DNA from: CAVQCJ01 sp963849365
Lineage (GTDB): Bacteria; Actinomycetota; Actinomycetes; Prado026
Assembly: GCA_963849365.1 (NCBI GenBank)
Contig: CAWKHA010000004.1
Location: 1,964,940-2,028,939 of the forward strand
DNA: 64,000 nucleotides
Reading direction: 5' to 3'
Below the pieces are notes generated by a model. It worked only from the letters and a program-made list of their open reading frames with translations, had not been told where the DNA came from and searched no databases. Of the stretch, positions 35,085 to 43,033 are shown piece after piece (the first letter of the stretch is position 1; the number at the start of each line of letters is the position of its first letter). The position numbers were made by a program, and so were the translations under genes.

Positions 35085-35846
35085 GTGGCCCGCAGTCCCG
35101 AGGGGCCGCCACCGGCCCCGGCGGTCCAGCGGCTGCGGCTGCGGTACGCCAAGCGCGGCCGCCTCCGGTTCTCCTCCCACCGCGACTTCCAGCGCGCCTT
35201 CGAGCGCGCGCTGCGCCGTGCCGGCGTCCCGATGGCCTACAGCGCGGGGTTCACCCCGCACCCGAAAGTCTCGTACGCCAACGCCGCGCCGACCGGCGTG
35301 GCCAGCGAGGCCGAGTACGTCGAGATCGCCCTGGCCGAGGTGCGCGACCCGGCCTGGGTGCGCGCGGCCCTGGACTCCTCGCTCCCGCCGGGCCTGGACG
35401 TCCTGGAGGTGGTGCAGGCGACAGCGGGGACCTCGCTGGCCGACCGGCTCGAGGCGTCGGTGTACGAGATCCGGCTGGACGGTGTCACCGAGCCCCGGGC
35501 CCAGGCGGCGTGCGAGCGGCTGCTGAGGGAGGAGCGCGTCGACATCGAGCGCCTGACCAAGAACGGGATGCGACGGTTCGACGCCCGGGGACCTGTCCTG
35601 GCCCTCGGCGCGGCTGCCGGGCGTGTCGCGGACGGCGCGGGCCCGCCTCCCGGGGCGTGTGCGATACTGCGACTGGTCGTCCGGCACACCACGCCGGCTG
35701 TCCGCCCTGATGACGTCCTCGAGGCGCTGCGTCAGGTGGCCGACCTCGCGCCGCCGGTCCCACCCCAGGTGACCCGGCTGGCGCAGGGGCCGCTCGATGC
35801 AGTTGCGAGTGACGTATCAGACCCACTGGTGATCGACCGGGCCTAG
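35085..35846 (+). CDS. TIGR03936/DUF2344 radical-SAM-linked protein
   Basis: A 253-residue protein with the family opening RLRYAKRGRLRFSSHRDFQR and the GFTPHPKVSYANAAPTGVAS block. It is the usual partner, or fused C-terminal domain, of TIGR03960 radical SAM proteins. Role unknown. The start is GTG 35085, 1 bp after the HIT-like gene. It is immediately upstream of RNase E, as the pair commonly is in Actinobacteria. Confidence 0.92.
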   Translation: MARSPEGPPPAPAVQRLRLRYAKRGRLRFSSHRDFQRAFERALRRAGVPMAYSAGFTPHPKVSYANAAPTGVASEAEYVEIALAEVRDPAWVRAALDSSLPPGLDVLEVVQATAGTSLADRLEASVYEIRLDGVTEPRAQAACERLLREERVDIERLTKNGMRRFDARGPVLALGAAAGRVADGAGPPPGACAILRLVVRHTTPAVRPDDVLEALRQVADLAPPVPPQVTRLAQGPLDAVASDVSDPLVIDRA

Positions 35847-35963
35847 ACCGCCGGCCGGCACCCCACGAACTTCGGTCCGCCCACGGGCGGGCCGCACGAC
35901 CAGCACCTCCGCGCGGTGCCCGGGTTCGCCAGGGCGCCCGGAGGGCGGAGTAGGACTGCACCG

Positions 35964-38591
35964 ATGCTCGACAGCGACATCACCACCGTCGACACCACCA
36001 CCGCCGAGGGCTCCACGGCAAGCGGCGCGACCGCCGCCGCTCCCCGGCGGCGCCGCGCGGCGGCCAGGCCCGCCGGACCCCCCACCCCGAGCAGCGCCAC
36101 CACGGCAACCCCTACGGGGCCGTCCGTGCCCGGCGACGACGGGACCGCAACGGCGAAGGCCACCACCCCGGCCAAGGCCACCACCCCGGCCAAGGCCACC
36201 ACCCCGGCCAAGGCCACCGCGGCCAAGGCGCCGCGCCGCCGGACCAAGAAGGCCGCTGCGTCGCCTGAGCCGGCGCCGGCGGAGGCTCCCGACCAGGCAG
36301 CCGGTGCGCCTGAGGCCGGCGATGGAACGGTCCCCGCCACGACGGCGCGCCGCCGCAAGGCGGCCGCCGCCCCGCCCGTGCTCTTCCAGGCTCCGGAGCC
36401 TGCGGCTGGGCGCCGTCGCACCAAGGCGGCCGCTGCCGAGGGTCCGGACGGGGGCGAGACCGGCGGCCCGGGTGCACCGGCCGAGGGCACCGATCAGCTG
36501 CCGGCGAGCGACGACGCCGCCGCACGGCACGAGGCGGACGAGGCGGCCGAGGGCGAGGACGGCGAGGCAGGCGAGGGCGGCGACGCGGCCCGCCGCCGCC
36601 GTCGCCGCCGGGGCGGGCGCGGCCGGCGCCGCCGCACCGGTACCGACCAGGACAACGGCTCCGAGCCGGACGACTCCGGCGCCGACGAGTCCGGCCGGGC
36701 CGAGGAAGGCGCTGCCGCCGGGCCCGAAGAGCGCGGTGACGCGCAGGGCGCTGGCGCCGACGCCGCCGAGGCCGAGGAGGAAGGCGCGGCCGGTACCCGC
36801 CGTCGCCGGCGTCGCCGGCGCAAGGGCTCGGACGCCGACGGGGGCGACGACGACACCGCGGTCGTGCATGTCCGCGAACCGCGTACCCGGGCCAAGTCCG
36901 GCTCCGGCGAGGTCACGGCCGTGCGCGGGTCCACCCGCCTCGAGGCCAAGAAGCAGCGCCGTCGCGAAGGGCGCGACGCGGGCCGCCGCCGGCCGCCGAT
37001 CCTGTCCGAGGCCGAGTTCCTGGCCCGCCGCGAGTCGGTGCGCCGGGTCATGGTCGTCCGGCAGCGCGCCGACCTCACCCAGATCGCGGTCCTCGAGGAC
37101 GACGTCCTCGTCGAGCACTACGTGGCGAGCGCGTCGTCCTCGACGATGGTCGGCAACGTGTACCTCGGCAAGGTGCAGAACGTCCTGCCGAGCATGGAGG
37201 CGGCCTTCGTCGACATCGGGCGCGGCCGCAACGCCGTGCTGTACGCGGGCGAGGTGAACTGGGACGCCGCCGGGCTGGACGGGCAGCCCAAGCGGATCGA
37301 GCACGTGCTCAAGTCCGGTGACGCGGTGCTCGTCCAGGTCACCAAGGACCCGATGGGCCACAAGGGCTCGCGGCTGACGAGCAACGTCTCGCTCGCCGGC
37401 CGGTTCCTGGTGTACGTCCCCGACGGCTCGATGAGCGGCATCAGCCGCAAGCTCCCGGACTCCGAGCGCAGCCGGCTCAAGGCGATCCTGAAGAAGGTCG
37501 TCCCCGACGACGCCGGTGTGATCGTCCGCACCGCTGCGGAGGGCGCGACCGAGGAGCAGCTGACGCACGACGTCGCGCGCCTGCAGGCGCAGTGGGAGGA
37601 CATCGAGAAGAAGGCGAAGACCGCCAGCGCCCCGGCGCTGCTCTACTCCGAGCCCGACCTGACGGTCCGTGTCATCCGTGACCTGTTCAACGAGGACTTC
37701 GAGCGGCTGGTCGTGTCCGGCGACTCCGCGTGGGACACCGTGCAGTCCTACGTCGGCCACGTCGCCCCGGACCTGCTGGACCGCGTCGAGAAGTACGTCG
37801 CCAACGAGGACGCGTTCTCGGCGTTCCGGGTGGACGAGCAGATCGCCAAGGCTCTGGACCGCAAAGTGTGGCTGCCGTCGGGCGGCTCGCTGGTGATCGA
37901 CCGCACCGAGGCGATGACTGTCGTCGACGTGAACACGGGCAAGTTCGTCGGCAAGGGGTCGGGGAACCTCGAGGAGACCGTGACCAGGAACAACCTCGAG
38001 GCGGCCGAGGAGATCGTCCGGCAGCTCCGGCTGCGCGACATCGGCGGCATCATTGTCATCGACTTCATCGACATGGTGCTCGAGTCCAACCGCGAGCTGG
38101 TCCTGCGCCGGCTCACCGAGTGCCTCGGCCGCGACCGCACCAAGCACCAGGTCGCCGAGGTGACCTCGCTCGGCCTGGTCCAGATGACCCGCAAGCGGAT
38201 CGGCCAGGGCCTGCTGGAGGCCTTCTCCGAGCCGTGCGAGCACTGCAACGGCCGCGGCGTGAAGGTCCACCTCGAGCCGGTCGAGGCCCGGACCGGGCTG
38301 CGCCACTCGGGCGAGAACGTCGACCGGGTGGAGCGGGTGGCGCGGGCCGCCAAGGCTGTGGCGCGCCAGCCGGCCGGGACAGGTCCGGACGGCGAAGCCG
38401 CCGAGGGGTCGGGCCCGGGGGAGGCCGGTGCCGACGTGGTGGTGGCCCCACGGGCCCGCCGTTCGCGCGCGAAGGCTGCGGCGACCGCTCCGGTCGCGGC
38501 CGAGGCAGCCCCGGTCGACGGTGCGAAGAAGGCCGCCCGCCCGCGCCGCCGGGCCACCAAGGCGCAGGGGGCACCCGCACCAGTCGGATAG
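35964..38591 (+). CDS. rne: Ribonuclease E/G family endoribonuclease
   Basis: An 875-residue RNA-decay and processing enzyme. The first about 340 residues are disordered, rich in Ala, Thr, Lys, Glu and Arg blocks, with a KATTPA repeat, poly-basic RRRRRRRGGRGRRRR and an acidic stretch, as in actinobacterial RNase E. The catalytic part starts at about residue 345: S1 domain (GNVYLGKVQNVLPSMEAAFV), 5' sensor, DNase-I-like core with VVDVNTGKFVGKG and IVIDFIDMVLESN, and the zinc-link CEHCNGRG (about 755). A basic tail follows. ATG 35964 was chosen with GGAG upstream. It is followed by a TPP riboswitch and thi genes instead of directly by rplU. Confidence 0.95.
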   Translation: MLDSDITTVDTTTAEGSTASGATAAAPRRRRAAARPAGPPTPSSATTATPTGPSVPGDDGTATAKATTPAKATTPAKATTPAKATAAKAPRRRTKKAAASPEPAPAEAPDQAAGAPEAGDGTVPATTARRRKAAAAPPVLFQAPEPAAGRRRTKAAAAEGPDGGETGGPGAPAEGTDQLPASDDAAARHEADEAAEGEDGEAGEGGDAARRRRRRRGGRGRRRRTGTDQDNGSEPDDSGADESGRAEEGAAAGPEERGDAQGAGADAAEAEEEGAAGTRRRRRRRRKGSDADGGDDDTAVVHVREPRTRAKSGSGEVTAVRGSTRLEAKKQRRREGRDAGRRRPPILSEAEFLARRESVRRVMVVRQRADLTQIAVLEDDVLVEHYVASASSSTMVGNVYLGKVQNVLPSMEAAFVDIGRGRNAVLYAGEVNWDAAGLDGQPKRIEHVLKSGDAVLVQVTKDPMGHKGSRLTSNVSLAGRFLVYVPDGSMSGISRKLPDSERSRLKAILKKVVPDDAGVIVRTAAEGATEEQLTHDVARLQAQWEDIEKKAKTASAPALLYSEPDLTVRVIRDLFNEDFERLVVSGDSAWDTVQSYVGHVAPDLLDRVEKYVANEDAFSAFRVDEQIAKALDRKVWLPSGGSLVIDRTEAMTVVDVNTGKFVGKGSGNLEETVTRNNLEAAEEIVRQLRLRDIGGIIVIDFIDMVLESNRELVLRRLTECLGRDRTKHQVAEVTSLGLVQMTRKRIGQGLLEAFSEPCEHCNGRGVKVHLEPVEARTGLRHSGENVDRVERVARAAKAVARQPAGTGPDGEAAEGSGPGEAGADVVVAPRARRSRAKAAATAPVAAEAAPVDGAKKAARPRRRATKAQGAPAPVG
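36156..36209 (+). repeat. 18-bp tandem repeat in the RNase E N-terminal region
   Basis: Three perfect copies of AAGGCCACCACCCCGGCC, followed by a partial fourth, encode KATTPA repeats in the disordered arm of RNase E. Copy number is likely to vary between strains by slippage. Confidence 0.85.
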
Positions 38592-38607
38592 AGTCCGGGG
38601 AAAGCCA

Positions 38608-38695
38608 AGGGGAGCTCGCGGGACACGGCGGGCTGAGAGGGTGGCTCGCCGCCACCGACCCTCGAACCTGATCTGGGTAATGCCAGCGGAGGTAT
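38608..38695 (+). promoter_or_regulatory. TPP riboswitch (THI element)
   Basis: The conserved core is clear: GGCTGAGAGGGTGG (38631-38644) followed by CGACCCTCGAACCTGATCTG and GGTAATGCCAGCGGAGG. It precedes thiB. The GGAGG at its 3' edge is also the thiB ribosome binding site, 6 nt before the ATG, so thiamine pyrophosphate binding probably hides the site and stops translation of the thiamine transporter. Confidence 0.96.
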
Positions 38696-38698
38696 CGG

Positions 38699-39808
38699 AT
38701 GGGTCCCGTTCCGTCGCGAGTCGTTCGACTCGCCGCACCGGCCATGGTCGTCGGTGCCCTTCTCACCGCCTGCTCGACGACGAGCGCGCCCGCACCGACC
38801 GGCGCTGACCTGACGGTGGCGCCGCCCGCGTCGGTCGCGCCGACCACCGTCACGCTCCTCACGCACGACTCGTTCTCGGTCGACAAGGCGCTGCTGGAGC
38901 AGTTCCGGCAGCGCACCGGGATCACGGTCAAGGTGGTGACCGGCGGCGACGCGGGCGTGGTGGTCAACAAGGCGGTGCTGACGGCGGGCAACCCGGAGGG
39001 CGACGTGCTGTTCGGCGTCGACAACACGCTGCTCTCCCGCGCCGTGGCCGCCGGGACCTTCGCGCCCTACCGGCCGGCCGCCCTGGCCCAGGTCGACCCG
39101 TCGCTGCGCTCCCTGGTCACCGGCGACGCCGTGGTCCCGGTCGACTACGGCGACGTCTGCGTGATCGCCGACGACCGCTGGTTCGCCGTGCACCACGTGC
39201 CGGAGCCCACGACCATGGCCGACCTCGCCGACGCCCGGTACCGCGGCCGGCTCGTCGTGGAGAACCCGGCGACCTCCTCACCCGGCCTGGCCTTCCTGCT
39301 CGCGTCCGTCGCGCGGTACGGCGCGGACGGCTGGCAGAGTTTCTGGAGCAGCCTGCGCGCGAACGGGGTCAAGGTCGATGACGGCTGGACGAACGCCTAT
39401 GACGGCGACTTCACCGGTGGCGGTCAGAAGGGCACCTACCCGCTCGTGGTCAGCTACGGCACCGACCCGGTGGCCAGCATCGAGTACGCCGACCCCAAGC
39501 CCACGAAGCCGACGGTGAGCGTGCTCGCGGACACCTGCTTCCGCCAGGTCGAGTTCGCCGGTGTGCTGGCCGGGACCAAGCAGCCGCAGGCGGCCCGGAT
39601 GGTCGTCGACTTCCTGCTGTCCCAGCCGTTCCAGGCCGGCATCCCGCTGTCGATGTACGTCTTCCCGGCGGTCGGCTCGACCCCGTTGCCCGCGGTGTTC
39701 AGCCGGTGGGCCGTGCAGGCGGCTCACCCGCTGACCGTGCCGCCCGCAGACATCACCCAGAACCGCGAGCGCTGGGTCGACCAGTGGACGCAGGTGGTGC
39801 TGCACTGA
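38699..39808 (+). CDS. thiB: Thiamine ABC transporter, substrate-binding lipoprotein
   Basis: A 369-residue type 2 periplasmic-binding-like lipoprotein. The signal peptide ends in the lipobox LLTAC with Cys about 25. The mature part resembles ThiB: VTLLTHDSFSVDKALLEQFR, GDVLFGVDNTLLSRAV, VPVDYGDVCVIADDRW and PLVVSYGTDPVAS. It binds thiamine or a precursor outside the membrane. ATG 38699 sits directly after the TPP riboswitch, which both identifies the ligand class and explains regulation. Its stop overlaps the putative CTG start of the permease gene. Confidence 0.94.
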   Translation: MGPVPSRVVRLAAPAMVVGALLTACSTTSAPAPTGADLTVAPPASVAPTTVTLLTHDSFSVDKALLEQFRQRTGITVKVVTGGDAGVVVNKAVLTAGNPEGDVLFGVDNTLLSRAVAAGTFAPYRPAALAQVDPSLRSLVTGDAVVPVDYGDVCVIADDRWFAVHHVPEPTTMADLADARYRGRLVVENPATSSPGLAFLLASVARYGADGWQSFWSSLRANGVKVDDGWTNAYDGDFTGGGQKGTYPLVVSYGTDPVASIEYADPKPTKPTVSVLADTCFRQVEFAGVLAGTKQPQAARMVVDFLLSQPFQAGIPLSMYVFPAVGSTPLPAVFSRWAVQAAHPLTVPPADITQNRERWVDQWTQVVLH

Positions 39809-41421
39809 GCCCGGCTGGCGGCACCGCTGCCGTCCGGGGGCCGGCGCCCGCCTGGGTGCTCGGCCTGGTCCCGGCGCTGTTCCTGGCCCTGTTCTTCGCC
39901 TGGCCGCTGGCGCGGATCCTGGGCCGCGGGCTGTCGGCCGCCGGGCTGGCGCAGCTGTCCGACCCGTACACCTGGCAGGTCGTGCGGTTCACGCTCGTGC
40001 AGGCCGTGCTCTCGACGCTGCTGACCCTGCTGGTCGCCCTGCCGGGGGCGTACGTGACCGCCCGGCTGGCCTTCCGCGGGCGCCGTGCCCTCGTCGTGCT
40101 GATGACCGTGCCGTTCGTCCTGCCGACGGTCGTGGTGGGGCTGGCGTTCCGGCAGGTGCTGCCGGCCTCCTGGGTCGGCACGCTGGCGGCGATCCTGGTC
40201 GCCCACGTCTTCTTCAACTACGCAGTCGTCGTCCGCGTGGTCGGTGGCCTGTGGGGACAGCTCGACCCGCGGTACGAGCAGGCGGCGCGCAGCCTCGGCG
40301 CCGGCCCCTGGCCGGTCCTGCGCACGGTGACCTGGCCGCTGCTTCGGCCGGCCGTTGTCGCGGCCACCGTCCTGGTGTTCCTGTTCACGTTCACCTCGTT
40401 CGGCGTCGTGCTGCTGCTCGGCGGGCCGGGCACGAGCACGCTCGAGGTCGAGGTGTACCGGCGTACGGCGCAGCTGCTGGACCTGCCCGGAGCCGCGGTG
40501 CTGGCCGTCCTCCAGATGGTGCTGCTGGGCGTCGTGCTGCTGGTCTCGGCCCGGGTCCAGGCACGCGGCTCGGTGCGGCAGGCGCTGCGGGCCCAGGGCC
40601 AGCAGGGGGGCCCGGTGCGGCGGCTCGGCCAGCGGGTGCTGCTCGCCGCCGTGCTCGCGAGCGTGGCGGTGCTGCTCGTGCTCCCGATGGCCGCCCTCGT
40701 CCTGGGCTCGCTGCGCGTGCACGGCGGGTGGGGGCTGAGCTGGTGGCAGGCGCTCGGGTCGGTGGATGCCGGCACGACCGCGTACGCCGCGCCCTGGGAC
40801 TCGGTCCGGGTCTCGCTGCAGTACGCCGTCGTCACCGCCGTGCTCGCCGTGGTCGTGGGTGGGCTGGCCGCCTGCGCGGTCGCGTACTCGGGGCGCGGCG
40901 GGCGGTTCCTGGGTAGCGCGGCCACGCTGCCGCTGGGCACGTCCGCGGTGACCGTCGGCTTCGGCATGGTGCTGGCCTTCTCCCGGGCGCCGCTGGACCT
41001 GCGCGGCTCGTGGTGGCTGGTCCCGCTGGCGCACACGCTCGTGGCGGTCCCGCTGGTGCTGGCCGCGGCCCTGCCGGTGCTGCGCTCGGTCGACCCGCGG
41101 CTGCGCGCGGTCGCCGCGACGCTCGGAGCTCGACCCCGGCGTGCCTGGCGCACCGTCGACCTGCCCCTGCTCGGCCGGGCGCTCGCGGTGGGTGCCGGAC
41201 TCGCCTTCGCCGTGTCGTTGGGGGAGTTCGGCGCGACGGCGTTCCTGGCCCGGTCCGGCGCGCCGACGCTGCCGGTCCAGATCGCGGCGCTGCTGGACCG
41301 CCCTGGCGAGGTGCGCTACGGCGCGGCGCTCGCCCTGGCCACGGTGCTCATGCTTGTCACCGGCCTCGCGCTGCTGGTCGCCGAGCTCGCCCAGCCCGCG
41401 GCGCGCCGGGTCGGGCGATGA
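39805..41421 (+). CDS. thiP: Thiamine ABC transporter permease (CTG start likely)
   Basis: A double-length permease of about 538 residues with roughly twelve membrane helices and two copies of the inner-membrane signature (QAARSLGAGPWPVLRTVTWP; VAATLGARPRRAWRTVDLPL), as in ThiP. The best start is CTG 39805 in a CTGA overlap with thiB, with AGGTGG 7 nt upstream, giving MSPAGGTAAVRGPAPAW. The alternative GTG at 39856 starts just before the first helix and lacks a good ribosome binding site. It imports thiamine with ThiB and the ATPase that follows (ATGA overlap). Confidence 0.9.
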   Translation: MSPAGGTAAVRGPAPAWVLGLVPALFLALFFAWPLARILGRGLSAAGLAQLSDPYTWQVVRFTLVQAVLSTLLTLLVALPGAYVTARLAFRGRRALVVLMTVPFVLPTVVVGLAFRQVLPASWVGTLAAILVAHVFFNYAVVVRVVGGLWGQLDPRYEQAARSLGAGPWPVLRTVTWPLLRPAVVAATVLVFLFTFTSFGVVLLLGGPGTSTLEVEVYRRTAQLLDLPGAAVLAVLQMVLLGVVLLVSARVQARGSVRQALRAQGQQGGPVRRLGQRVLLAAVLASVAVLLVLPMAALVLGSLRVHGGWGLSWWQALGSVDAGTTAYAAPWDSVRVSLQYAVVTAVLAVVVGGLAACAVAYSGRGGRFLGSAATLPLGTSAVTVGFGMVLAFSRAPLDLRGSWWLVPLAHTLVAVPLVLAAALPVLRSVDPRLRAVAATLGARPRRAWRTVDLPLLGRALAVGAGLAFAVSLGEFGATAFLARSGAPTLPVQIAALLDRPGEVRYGAALALATVLMLVTGLALLVAELAQPAARRVGR

Positions 41422-42134
41422 GCCGGGCCGCCCTGCTGGTCCGGGACGTCACCGTCACGTTCGGCGAGCGGACGGTGCTGGACCACGTGAGCCTGGAGGT
41501 GGGACCGGAGGAGATCGTCTGCCTGCTCGGACCCAGCGGTTCGGGGAAGTCGACGCTGCTGCAGGTCGTGGCCGGGCTGCTCGAGCCGGACAGCGGTCGC
41601 GTGTGCTGGGACGGGACGGACCTGACCGGGGTGCCGGCCCACCGTCGCCGGATCGGGCTGGTGTTCCAGGACGCACTGCTGTTCCCGCACCTGGACGTGG
41701 CCGGGAACGTCGGCTACGGCCTGCGGGTGGCCCGCCGGTCGCGGGCGGAGATCTCGGCGCGGGTCACGGCGCTGCTGGGCCTGGTCGGCCTGGACGGTTA
41801 CGGCCCGCGGGCGGTCGCGACGCTCTCCGGTGGGGAGGCCCAGCGGGTGGCGCTGGCCAGGGCGCTGGCGCCCGGCCCCCGGCTGCTGCTGCTGGACGAG
41901 CCGTTCGGCGCGCTCGACCGTGACCTCCGCGACCGGCTGGCGGTCGACGTGCGGGACCTCCTGCACCGGCTGGGCACCCCGGCCGTGCACGTGACGCACG
42001 ACCTGGTGGAGGCCGACCTGGTGGGGGACCGGGTGCTCCGGCTGCCCGAGCTGGGCGCGGCCGGCGGCGGGTCCGGCGGCGCCTCCAGCGACGGGTCGTC
42101 GGACGGTTCCGGCCGGCCCGGCGCACCGGTTTGA
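41418..42134 (+). CDS. thiQ: Thiamine ABC transporter ATP-binding protein
   Basis: A 238-residue ABC ATPase. Walker A is LLGPSGSGKSTLLQV, the Q-loop is LVFQDALLFPHL, the signature is LSGGEAQRVALARAL, Walker B is LLLLDEPFGALD, and the switch histidine is in VHVTHD. A Gly/Ser-rich tail of about 30 residues follows. ATG 41418 overlaps the thiP stop. The -35 box of the rplU promoter overlaps its last codons. Confidence 0.93.
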   Translation: MSRAALLVRDVTVTFGERTVLDHVSLEVGPEEIVCLLGPSGSGKSTLLQVVAGLLEPDSGRVCWDGTDLTGVPAHRRRIGLVFQDALLFPHLDVAGNVGYGLRVARRSRAEISARVTALLGLVGLDGYGPRAVATLSGGEAQRVALARALAPGPRLLLLDEPFGALDRDLRDRLAVDVRDLLHRLGTPAVHVTHDLVEADLVGDRVLRLPELGAAGGGSGGASSDGSSDGSGRPGAPV

Positions 42135-42159
42135 CCCCCCTGGACGGCCCCCGTACCCT
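42131..42159 (+). promoter_or_regulatory. Promoter of rplU-rpmA
   Basis: TTGACC (42131-42136), a 17-nt spacer and TACCCT (42154-42159) match a housekeeping promoter. It overlaps the thiQ stop codon and gives L21/L27 a promoter independent of the riboswitch-controlled operon upstream. Confidence 0.75.
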
Positions 42160-42211
42160 TGCCCTTCGGCGTGCCGAGCACGTCCAGACGTACGCGCCCT
42201 CCTCGTGGCCC

Positions 42212-42241
42212 CGTGAACCGGGCCGGGGCGCCCGTTTCACG
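42212..42241 (+). promoter_or_regulatory. Hairpin in the rplU 5' leader
   Basis: CGTGAA-C-CGGG pairs with CCCG-T-TTCACG in the roughly 95-nt leader, ending 19 nt before the rplU start. It may be a regulatory structure for ribosomal protein feedback; the case rests only on position and pairing. Confidence 0.45.
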
Positions 42242-42260
42242 AGCAGGACAGGAGTCCACG

Positions 42261-42572
42261 GTGTACGCGATCGTCCGCGCCGGTGGCCGTCAGGAGAAGG
42301 TCGCCGTCGGTGACGTCCTCGAGGTCGACCGGCTCCAGGGTGAGCCCGGTGACTCCGTGCGGCTGCCCGCCCTGCTCCTGGTCGACGGCGAGTCGGTCAC
42401 GTCCGACGCGGCCACGCTGTCGGGCATCACCGTCACCGCCGAGATCGTGGCCGCCACCAAGGGCCCCAAGATCGACATCCTCAAGTTCAAGAACAAGACC
42501 GGGTACCGCAAGCGTCAGGGCCACCGGCAGAAGCTGACGCAGGTCAAGGTCACCGGCATCGAGACGAAGTAG
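42261..42572 (+). CDS. rplU: Large ribosomal subunit protein bL21
   Basis: A 103-residue protein (MYAIVRAGGRQEKVAVGDVL ... TGYRKRQGHRQKLTQVKVTG) that binds 23S rRNA. GTG 42261 was chosen, with AGGAG at 42250-42254, rather than the longer frame. The C-terminal KKxGYRxxxGHRQ box typical of L21 is present. It is 11 bp upstream of rpmA. Confidence 0.97.
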   Translation: MYAIVRAGGRQEKVAVGDVLEVDRLQGEPGDSVRLPALLLVDGESVTSDAATLSGITVTAEIVAATKGPKIDILKFKNKTGYRKRQGHRQKLTQVKVTGIETK

Positions 42573-42583
42573 GTCCGGATCCC

Positions 42584-42841
42584 ATGGCACACAAGAAGGG
42601 CGCATCCTCCTCGCGCAACGGGCGCGACTCGAACGCCCAGCGGCTCGGCGTCAAGCGGTTCGGCGGCCAGCTCGTCGGGGCAGGGGAGATCCTGGTCCGC
42701 CAGCGCGGCACCCACTTCCACCCCGGCGTGGGCGTGGGCCGCGGCGGCGACGACACGCTGTTCGCCCTCGTGGCGGGCAACGTCGAGTTCGGTACCCGGC
42801 GGGGCCGCCGGGTCGTCAACGTGGTCTCGGCCACCGAGTAG
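42584..42841 (+). CDS. rpmA: Large ribosomal subunit protein bL27
   Basis: An 85-residue protein, MAHKKGASSSRNGRDSNAQR at the N-terminus reaching the peptidyl-transferase centre, then VKRFGGQLVGAGEILVRQRG. No cleavable N-terminal extension of the Staphylococcus type is present. The ATG is preceded by AGGTCCGG. It is followed by a strong terminator hairpin. Confidence 0.98.
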   Translation: MAHKKGASSSRNGRDSNAQRLGVKRFGGQLVGAGEILVRQRGTHFHPGVGVGRGGDDTLFALVAGNVEFGTRRGRRVVNVVSATE

Positions 42842-42860
42842 CCCGGACCTCGCAGCTCAC

Positions 42861-42893
42861 GAGAGCGGCCGCCCCGCGGGGCCGGCCGCTCTC
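42861..42893 (+). terminator. Terminator hairpin after rpmA
   Basis: An 11-bp stem (GAGAGCGGCCG with its complement, 42861-42871 and 42883-42893) starting 20 bp after the rpmA stop. No T-run. Confidence 0.75.
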
Positions 42894-42928
42894 ACGCGTC
42901 CAGCGCCCGCCCCCGCCCCCCCAACCCC

Positions 42929-43001
42929 CCGACCCTGTCGTGATCATGAGAGATGACTACGGATTCGCGTCTGCGGCGACCACATCTCTCATGATCGTCG
43001 G
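42929..43001. repeat. Palindromic repeat, copy 3
   Basis: Arms GATCATGAGAGATG (42942-42955) and complement (42983-42996) around a 27-nt loop unrelated to the other loops. It lies between rpmA and obgE, 37 bp before the obgE start and over 10 kb from copies 1 and 2, so the element is dispersed. Confidence 0.88.
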
Positions 43002-43033
43002 GATGGGGGGTGGGCGTACGGGACAATGGGGTC

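Noticed and set aside
35817..38738. A 973-codon open frame antisense to RNase E
   Set aside because: It mirrors the catalytic gene with low-complexity sequence and no family features; RNase E on the plus strand has all expected motifs.
42969..43033. An earlier start for obgE (frame open from 43010)
   Set aside because: The GTG at 43010 overlaps sequence next to the palindromic repeat, adds residues unlike Obg N-termini and lacks a ribosome binding site; ATG 43034 starts the conserved Obg fold.
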